A stretch of 55,252 nt of DNA from Companilactobacillus insicii. GTDB lineage: Bacteria > Bacillota > Bacilli > Lactobacillales > Lactobacillaceae. The stretch covers positions 1 to 55,252 of the forward strand of contig NZ_RHNU01000015.1 of NCBI RefSeq assembly GCF_003946015.1, given 5' to 3'. How positions within the stretch are numbered: the stretch's first letter is position 1; each line of letters begins with the position of its first letter. This document shows positions 49,287 through 55,252 of this stretch, in pieces. Made by a program: the position numbers and the translations under genes. The notes beneath the pieces were generated by a model that was not told where the DNA came from, searched no databases, and saw only the letters and a program-made list of their open reading frames with translations.

Positions 49287-50702
49287 ATGAGAAAAAGACT
49301 TTTTGCAATATTGGGTATATTGTTCCTCTTTGTTCTACTGTCGGGTTGTAGTAAAAAGGAAAATGCTCAAGTTGTGGATACTACTAAGACTTGGTATATG
49401 TTTCAAGATCAGGGAGAGTCGAACGTTATTTCGATTAAGTTCTTGAAGAATAACAAGGCTGAAGTTAAGGATATTCTTTCATTAGGAGATAGTGTTGGAA
49501 TTAATCGAATGAATAATAATAATACTAATCCTAGCTATGAACTTGATCGTGATGGCAAGACGATTGTGATCAATTCTAGTGAGAAGGTTGCCTTTAAGCT
49601 GCTTAAACCATATAAGGATAATGTTTATGGAAGACATATGAAGGGTTACTATGTCCAATATCAGGGACAGACTTATAAGTTTGGGTATATAACTAAGGTC
49701 GACAAAAAGGCTGCCAATACGCCAACTAAGAAGAAGTCGCAGTCAATTGCATACAGTTCAATGCCCGATCATATTATCAATGTTAATTCAGGGACTACAC
49801 CGCTTAAGAATCAGGATTTAGCGGGTAATTTTAATTTTTCTACTATTATAGATTATCGTCGTACGGATGGTAATTTGACTGTTAATAATAATGGTACTTA
49901 TCAGATGACTCTTACAGAGCATGCTGCACAACCTAATACTGATACGACTGATAGTAAGGTGGTAATGGCTACAACCATTGAATCAGGTCAAGTTCAGAGT
50001 ATGTACGGCAAGGTCTACTTAGTACCAATGAACTTCTTAACGATCACGTATTATTTCCATGGTCAGAATCAAGACAATTTGTTACCAAAAAGCGTTAATT
50101 TAAAAGTAAATTCTAAGAGTACTGGAAACCAAATAAAACGTGCCAGAACAAGAATTGAAATTGATAGTGGACAAATATATTTATTCTCATCAGATTTTTC
50201 AGTTCGTAAGCAATCTGGCCAAAAGGTGTCAAACGGTAATTATTTGACCAAATCTGATACACCACAAGTTAGTCTGAATAATGCAATTACGCAGACATAC
50301 AAGGTCCATAAGGATCATCTAGCTAATCCGGTACAATCAAATGCAGACTTCATGCAGTTAGCTGCAGCAATTTCTGATAATAATGATAAGAAGTTAGGGG
50401 ATATTGCAGTAAACTTTGGTGGCAAATACGGAATTGATCAAGTACCGACCGATTATCAAGGTGTAGATATTGATGGCAATAAACAGCCCTTGATGCAATA
50501 TCTATTCTTGGTAACACCAGCGGTGTACAAAGAAAATGGACCGACAATTACCACTAATCAAGGTAAGTTCTTGATTTATGGTATGTTAAATAATCGTTTG
50601 TTCTTGTTAAAACAACCAGATAAAGATTCAACGACCGTGACTTGGACCTTGGTTAATAATGTTAAGTTAAAAGTTCCAGCTTTAAAATTTACATTAGACT
50701 AA
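49287..50702 (+). CDS. lipoprotein of unknown function
   Basis: 471 residues from the ATG at 49287 (AGGAGA 8 nt upstream). Signal peptide with lipobox LSGC (Cys near 21). A beta-rich N-terminal domain (about 35-125, TKTWYMFQDQG) resembles lipocalin-like or DUF4828-type lipoproteins. The rest has no recognised motif. Likely co-transcribed with ydcF-like and AI-2E genes downstream (30 bp, then overlap). Confidence 0.7.
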   Translation: MRKRLFAILGILFLFVLLSGCSKKENAQVVDTTKTWYMFQDQGESNVISIKFLKNNKAEVKDILSLGDSVGINRMNNNNTNPSYELDRDGKTIVINSSEKVAFKLLKPYKDNVYGRHMKGYYVQYQGQTYKFGYITKVDKKAANTPTKKKSQSIAYSSMPDHIINVNSGTTPLKNQDLAGNFNFSTIIDYRRTDGNLTVNNNGTYQMTLTEHAAQPNTDTTDSKVVMATTIESGQVQSMYGKVYLVPMNFLTITYYFHGQNQDNLLPKSVNLKVNSKSTGNQIKRARTRIEIDSGQIYLFSSDFSVRKQSGQKVSNGNYLTKSDTPQVSLNNAITQTYKVHKDHLANPVQSNADFMQLAAAISDNNDKKLGDIAVNFGGKYGIDQVPTDYQGVDIDGNKQPLMQYLFLVTPAVYKENGPTITTNQGKFLIYGMLNNRLFLLKQPDKDSTTVTWTLVNNVKLKVPALKFTLD

Positions 50703-50732
50703 TTCCTTAGAAGATTTACTGGAGGGATTCAT

Positions 50733-51533
50733 ATGGGATATGTTCTTTTGGCAATTGCTGCCGGAGTAATTGAACTATTCTTGATTTTCCGGACGCGTTA
50801 CATGTTCAGCCGACATCCAGTTGTGACGACAGTAGCGTTATTCATCTTATTAGTTTTGTTTTTTGTTCATATTTTAAGATGCAAGGCACCAGCAATTATT
50901 CAATACTATGTGATTGTTTTATTTGCAGTGGACTTAGTGTTCTTGATGGTTTTGTTAGGATATATGTTTTATGTTTATTACTTCTTAAAAAAAGCTAAAT
51001 TTGAAGATGCCGATTATTTATTGGTTTTGGGCACTAGCTTTATAACCAAGCGAGTTCCACCAGTTATGCAAGATAGACTCGATGCTACAGTTGAGGCGTT
51101 TCATCGCTTGAATAATCGACCGATAATTATTGTTAGTGGCGGTCACAGTTCCAAATTGCCAATAACTGAGGCCAGTTTAATGAGAGATTATTTGGTCAAT
51201 AAGGGAATACCAGCTTCAAAGATTATCTTGGAGAATAAGTCATTGAATACTATGCAGAACTTGGAGTATTCTTCGATCTTGTTGAAGAAAAATTGGCATG
51301 ATTCATCTAGTCCCAGAGTAACGATAGTTACTAGTGAGTTTCATATTCCCAGAACATTGCGTTATTTAAGAAGTTTGGGAATTACAGTCAGTTATTTGCC
51401 AGCAAGGACTTTGCCAATTTTGCGTTGGCCAGCAATGTTCCGTGAGTTTACGGCAATAGTTTGGTATTATAGGTACACCGTTATGTCGGTTATTTTTGTC
51501 ATCATAGTTTTGTTATTAAGTGCTTTACAGTAG
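50733..51533 (+). CDS. YdcF-family (DUF218) membrane protein
   Basis: 266 residues. Three to four N-terminal helices (1-85), then the YdcF domain: YLLVLGTSF, RLDATVEAFHRLNNRPIIIVSGG, EASLMRDYLVNKGIPASKIILENKSLNTMQNLEYS and VTSEFHIPRTL, ending in a helix. YdcF/SanA/ElyC proteins take part in envelope polymer synthesis; the substrate is not known. RBS TGGAGGG. It overlaps the AI-2E gene if that gene uses the GTG at 51520. Confidence 0.88.
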   Translation: MGYVLLAIAAGVIELFLIFRTRYMFSRHPVVTTVALFILLVLFFVHILRCKAPAIIQYYVIVLFAVDLVFLMVLLGYMFYVYYFLKKAKFEDADYLLVLGTSFITKRVPPVMQDRLDATVEAFHRLNNRPIIIVSGGHSSKLPITEASLMRDYLVNKGIPASKIILENKSLNTMQNLEYSSILLKKNWHDSSSPRVTIVTSEFHIPRTLRYLRSLGITVSYLPARTLPILRWPAMFREFTAIVWYYRYTVMSVIFVIIVLLLSALQ

Positions 51534-52596
51534 GGAGTGTCGTGTTATTTCATACGATAATTTTGTAGCCAATAAACGGCTACGAAGGTTTATGTTACTA
51601 ATTGTAGTAATGGGTTTATTTTATTTGTTTCGTAGTATGATGAGCTTGTTTTTACTGACGTTTACTTTTACATTTTTGTCGGTTCAGTTAGTAAGGGCGG
51701 TTCAGAAAAAATTTCCACGTGTTAGGCCGGTTGGGGTAATTGTGCCTGTTTATCTATTGATAATTGCTGGAATAGTCTTTGCGGTCGCAAACTATGTGCC
51801 ACAAATAATTAGTCAGACTGCCAAGATGTTCACATCATTACAGAAGTTCTATCAAAGTGATGAGATGAGGTCGAATGTGTATTTAAATGTTGTCTATGAT
51901 TATTTACAACAGATCAATCTTGATGCTCAAATCAAGACAGCAATTACACAAGCTGTTAATTACTTGTCGAGTATTGGAGCAATGGGATTGAATCTCTTCT
52001 TGTCGTTCTTATTGAGCTTTTTCTATACTAGTCAAGTTGAACAGATGAATGGCTTTGGTCGACAATTCTTAGATAGTAAGTACGGATGGTTATTCGACGA
52101 CTTGCGCTATTACGGTCAGAAGTTCGTTAATACATTTGGAGTTGTAATCGAAGCTCAATTAATGATTGCGGTCGTTAATACAGCTTTGACAACGATAACT
52201 TTATTGGTAATGAAAATGCCAAGTGTTATTGCATTAGCGGTTATGGTTTTCATACTTTCGTTGATTCCAGTAGCTGGTGTTATTATTTCATTAATACCAT
52301 TAGGCTTTATTGCTTATTCTGTTGGTGGAATTAAATATGTAATTTATATTATAATTATGATAATTGTTATTCATATGATTGAAACATATTTCCTTAATCC
52401 ACAATTTATGTCGAGCATGACACACTTACCAATCTTCTTCACATTTGTAATTCTAATCGTATCAGAGGAATTGATCGGTACTTGGGGATTAATTATCGGT
52501 ATTCCAATCTTTGTTTTCTTCTTAGATATTTTAGGAGTTCATTCTATTCAAAAAAATGAACCAAAAAAGAAAATAAAATTGAAGAAATTACGATAA
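51520..52596 (+). CDS. AI-2E family transporter (TqsA/YtvI-like)
   Basis: Up to 358 residues with the AI-2E pattern: about eight helices, VANYVPQI, SFFYTSQ and LIPVAGVIISLIPLGFIA near the C-terminus. Some members export autoinducer-2, others are Na+/H+ antiporters. The start is uncertain: GTG at 51520 has no RBS and lies in the previous gene, while GGGAG at 51533 precedes an in-frame ATT at 51547 (9 nt). The true N-terminus probably starts near SYDNFVANKRLRR. Confidence 0.82.
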   Translation: MLYSRECRVISYDNFVANKRLRRFMLLIVVMGLFYLFRSMMSLFLLTFTFTFLSVQLVRAVQKKFPRVRPVGVIVPVYLLIIAGIVFAVANYVPQIISQTAKMFTSLQKFYQSDEMRSNVYLNVVYDYLQQINLDAQIKTAITQAVNYLSSIGAMGLNLFLSFLLSFFYTSQVEQMNGFGRQFLDSKYGWLFDDLRYYGQKFVNTFGVVIEAQLMIAVVNTALTTITLLVMKMPSVIALAVMVFILSLIPVAGVIISLIPLGFIAYSVGGIKYVIYIIIMIIVIHMIETYFLNPQFMSSMTHLPIFFTFVILIVSEELIGTWGLIIGIPIFVFFLDILGVHSIQKNEPKKKIKLKKLR

Positions 52597-52652
52597 AAAA
52601 GTATTACAGTCATATATAATAGGGATAACTGAGTAGATGGGAGAATAGGTGT

Positions 52653-54152
52653 ATGTCATTTTTTGATAGAAAAAAGAAGGACAATGATTATTCAAATGAT
52701 TATGCAGGCGATTATCAAAATGAGTCCTCAAATCAACCTCAAATGAATTTTGATTTCAATCAAGGTCAAAATCCTAATCAACAACAGCCTCAACAATCAC
52801 AACAACCACAGATGGATCAACAACAAGATCCATATAATAACCAACAAAATTTCCAACAAATGATGGATCAACAATATCAAGATTTCAGTAACGTTCAAGA
52901 TCAAGGACAAGGTCCACTTCAAAGTAATTCACCAGAAGTAAATGGTAATTATTATGAAGAGCAACCGGTTCCTGAAGCTGAAGATGCTCAAGACTGGAAG
53001 TATACTGAGGATTATTTACAAGATACTCTAGCTCAAGGTGAAAACTTGAAGAGCCAATTGCGTCATGAATTGTTGGCAGATCGTGGATACTGTAACCATG
53101 TATTGCGTAGTGTTGGTAGTGATCAGACAGAAGTGCGTGATAATGCTGCTGAACGTATTACTAAGATCAATACATTGTTGAGAAAATGGTTCGACACTGA
53201 TGAGATGGCTAACGAAATCTATCTTGATCCAAACCGCAATTATTTCATCTTTACCGATCAATTAGACGCCAATCCTGAAAATGAAGTAAGTAAGATGTGG
53301 CAACAAGTTACTGGTACATTAGCCGGTCATAATTTGATGGCTAACGCTATTTCAGTTGCTTATGATGATCAAGTTAACCAAACTTGGATGAACTATCAAA
53401 ATGCTGGTTGGGTTGACCCTAACTCATATCTATTAAACATGTACAATGACTTGCAGGGACGCTCAATGAACATGGCGGCTACACCTGCTGAGATTCCGTT
53501 CGAAGAATCATATCGTATTCAACATATCAGTGACAAGACTGATAAGATTTTGGATGCTGACGATAATTTGGTTATGGAAGTATCGCGTACAGCTAACCAA
53601 CAATTACAAGTTATTCGCCATTACAGCAATGGAAAGTTGTTGAGTCGTGATATCTTCGATGCTAACGGTGTTATCTCCGCAACACAATTCTATAATCACC
53701 ATGATCCTAATAAGGTTATTCGTGAAAACTTCTATCGCCAAGATGGAACATTAGTCCTAATTAAGAGCTATACCAATGATGATCCGTATATTCAATTATT
53801 TACACAAGGCAACGTACTTATCAGTACATTTGATACTGATGAAGACTTGATTGTTTGGTGGTTGAAAAACCAAGCATTACGTCAAGTTAATGCAACGATA
53901 TTTGTATCTATTGATTCTGTATATTACAAGAAATTATTGTCACTTCGTGATAATGGTTTCGAAGTGATACCAGTGATCATGACACAAAGTCAAAATGCTA
54001 AGGTTATAACTGATCTATTAAGTGGTAAGGATCAAGTCACAGCAGTCTTTGCAGGTACAGATAAGGTTAATAGTTACTTGAACAAGAATTCTAAGATCAA
54101 GATGGATATTTCTACACTTAGTGATGTGGAAACACCCGTATACAAACAATAA
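52653..54152 (+). CDS. large hypothetical cytosolic protein, Gln/Asn-rich N-terminus
   Basis: 499 residues. The first 110 are low-complexity, with QQPQQSQQPQMDQQQ-type runs. From about 310 a beta-rich domain (RHYSNGKLLSRDIFDANG, RENFYRQDGTLVLIKSY, DTDEDLIVWWLKNQAL) resembles the DUF1975 region found in GtfB and TarM-type glycosylation proteins. No signal peptide. An accessory role in glycosylation of surface proteins is possible. RBS GGGAGAAT. Preceded by a likely promoter near 52610. Confidence 0.55.
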   Translation: MSFFDRKKKDNDYSNDYAGDYQNESSNQPQMNFDFNQGQNPNQQQPQQSQQPQMDQQQDPYNNQQNFQQMMDQQYQDFSNVQDQGQGPLQSNSPEVNGNYYEEQPVPEAEDAQDWKYTEDYLQDTLAQGENLKSQLRHELLADRGYCNHVLRSVGSDQTEVRDNAAERITKINTLLRKWFDTDEMANEIYLDPNRNYFIFTDQLDANPENEVSKMWQQVTGTLAGHNLMANAISVAYDDQVNQTWMNYQNAGWVDPNSYLLNMYNDLQGRSMNMAATPAEIPFEESYRIQHISDKTDKILDADDNLVMEVSRTANQQLQVIRHYSNGKLLSRDIFDANGVISATQFYNHHDPNKVIRENFYRQDGTLVLIKSYTNDDPYIQLFTQGNVLISTFDTDEDLIVWWLKNQALRQVNATIFVSIDSVYYKKLLSLRDNGFEVIPVIMTQSQNAKVITDLLSGKDQVTAVFAGTDKVNSYLNKNSKIKMDISTLSDVETPVYKQ

Positions 54153-54157
54153 TGTAT

Positions 54158-54195
54158 TTAATGAGTCAGTTTACATGAAACTGGCTTTTTTTTAT
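54158..54195 (+). terminator. intrinsic terminator
   Basis: AGTCAGTTT and AAACTGGCT form the stem, followed by TTTTTTT. Confidence 0.85.
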
Positions 54196-54250
54196 TGCTG
54201 TTTTCGTGTAAAATGTAATGTTGTATAAGAAATGAAAAGAGGATTTTTAA

Positions 54251-54940
54251 ATGTCAAAATTAGTTTTCATTCGTCACGGACAAAGTGAATGGAATTTATC
54301 AAACCAATTTACTGGCTGGGTTGACGTTGACCTTAGTGAAGAAGGAGTTAAACAAGCACAAAATGCTGGTAAACTTCTTAAAGAAGCTGGAATCGAATTC
54401 GACCAAGCATATACATCTGTATTGACACGTGCTATCAAGACATTGCACTACGCTCTTGAAGGCTGCGACCAATTATGGATTCCTGAAACAAAGACATGGA
54501 GACTTAACGAACGTCACTATGGTGCTTTGCAAGGATTGAACAAGAAAGAAACAGCTGAAAAATACGGTGATGAACAAGTTCATATCTGGAGACGTTCATA
54601 TGATACTTTGCCACCATTATTGAAAGCTACAGACGAAGGTTCAGCAGCTAATGACCGTCGTTACGCTAACTTGGACCCAAGAATTATTCCTGGTGGTGAA
54701 AACCTTAAAGTTACTTTGGAACGTGTAATTCCATTCTGGGAAGATGAAATTGCTCCTAAGCTATTAGATGGCAAGAACGTAATCATCGCTGCCCATGGTA
54801 ACTCACTACGTGCTTTGACTAAGTACATTGAAAACATCAGTGATGCTGACATCATGGACGTTGAAATGGCTACTGGTGAACCAGTTGTTTATGACTTGGA
54901 TGACAAGTTACAAGTTGTAAGTAAGAAGAAACTTAATTAA
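54251..54940 (+). CDS. gpmA: 2,3-bisphosphoglycerate-dependent phosphoglycerate mutase
   Basis: 229 residues, the normal length. RHGQSEWN (catalytic His) at 8-15, [10 protein letters not shown] and [10 protein letters not shown] are diagnostic. It interconverts 3- and 2-phosphoglycerate in glycolysis. RBS AGAGGAT precedes the ATG. Codon use is highly biased, as for glycolytic genes. Followed by tandem hairpin repeats. Confidence 0.97.
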   Translation: MSKLVFIRHGQSEWNLSNQFTGWVDVDLSEEGVKQAQNAGKLLKEAGIEFDQAYTSVLTRAIKTLHYALEGCDQLWIPETKTWRLNERHYGALQGLNKKETAEKYGDEQVHIWRRSYDTLPPLLKATDEGSAANDRRYANLDPRIIPGGENLKVTLERVIPFWEDEIAPKLLDGKNVIIAAHGNSLRALTKYIENISDADIMDVEMATGEPVVYDLDDKLQVVSKKKLN

Positions 54941-54943
54941 TAA

Positions 54944-55073
54944 TTCTTAATGGCTACGCCATTTAGAATTATTTATGGGGTCGCCTCAGGCGACCGTATA
55001 CCTTTGCTTTCTTAATGGCTACGCCATTTAGAATTATTTATGGGGTCGCCTCAGGCGACCGTATTCCTTTATA
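54944..55073 (+). repeat. 65-bp tandem repeat, two units, each with two hairpins
   Basis: Units start at 54944 and 55009 (TTCTTAATGG) and are identical over about 60 bp. Each carries AATGGC-TAC-GCCATT and GGTCGCC-TCA-GGCGACC. The first lies 4 bp after the gpmA stop. Similar to REP-type 3' elements. Confidence 0.85.
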
Positions 55074-55078
55074 GATTT

Positions 55079-55125
55079 AAAAAATACAACTAAACACATT
55101 TTGTGTCTAGTTGTATTTTTTTCAT
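55079..55125 (+). terminator. intrinsic terminator
   Basis: AAATACAACTA.ACACA and TGTGT.TAGTTGTATTT form the stem with TTTTTT following. Probable end of the gpmA transcript. Confidence 0.85.
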
Positions 55126-55139
55126 ATTATTGTGATAAA

Positions 55140-55252
55140 TAAACCACAAGTTTTACTTGTGGGGGTTAGTAAAGGCTTTAGCTAAAAAAACACCCTTTCG
55201 GTATACTGTTTATCGGCTACCAACCAAAATAAACAGAGCGAGAGGATGTTTT
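55140..55252 (+). other. possible 5' edge of another gene or IS
   Basis: A hairpin CCACAAG-TTTTA-CTTGTGG (55143-55161) is followed by an unplaced region and, at the edge, AGAGGATGTTTT, which could be an RBS and start. Too little is present to say what it is. Hairpins of this type occur at ends of IS200/IS605-like elements. Confidence 0.25.

Overview
The window is low-GC Gram-positive DNA and reads as a Lactobacillaceae chromosome. Strong AGGAGG ribosome binding sites, pyruvate oxidase, VanZ, many SLAP-type (S-layer anchoring) surface proteins, DUF2922, Panacea-domain genes and a close match to the Lactobacillus isoleucine 2-epimerase all fit. Companilactobacillus or a near relative is my best guess, by inference only. 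I saw no tRNA, rRNA or CRISPR array.

Layout. 1-77: right end of an IS3-family element. 78-10,650: metabolic and transport genes, namely a cupin/SDR operon with a MerR-type promoter, a DMT exporter, an ABC exporter, an aquaglyceroporin, a 2-hydroxyacid dehydrogenase, VanZ, proBA and a histidine phosphatase. 10,650-13,520: serC-serA behind a leader that appears to encode a serine-rich attenuator peptide. 13,600-19,800: structured repeats, a hydrolase, a possible GNAT toxin pair and menaquinone genes (menE, menB, a hotdog thioesterase). 20,500-25,400: pyruvate oxidase, isoleucine 2-epimerase and an APC permease. 25,400-31,950: a defence/toxin-antitoxin zone with an AbiF-like HEPN protein and duplicated small RNAs, small hidden ORFs, YefM-YoeB, and a candidate type I toxin with convergent RNA. 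A seven-repeat SLAP protein and a lipoprotein lie among them. 32,190-49,160: a cell-surface and accessory island with a poly-G-controlled membrane protein, SLAP proteins, paired acyltransferases, three Panacea antitoxin genes, two peptidoglycan hydrolases, and a ComK-like regulator next to a sigma factor. 49,280-54,940: envelope genes and gpmA.

Three things stand out. First, serCA seems to be controlled by ribosome-mediated attenuation: a 20-residue leader peptide with six serines is followed by three mutually exclusive pairings ending in an intrinsic terminator. Second, there are two families of structured, covarying intergenic repeats. Family 1 is about 120 bp with 13 copies, several tandem at a 124-126 bp period and several starting directly after stop codons. 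Family 2 is about 180 bp with 2 copies. Third, two genes look switched off by simple-sequence changes: a G11 tract at 32,216 and an 11-bp tandem duplication at 38,919. All functional statements come from reading motifs by eye; no database search was run.
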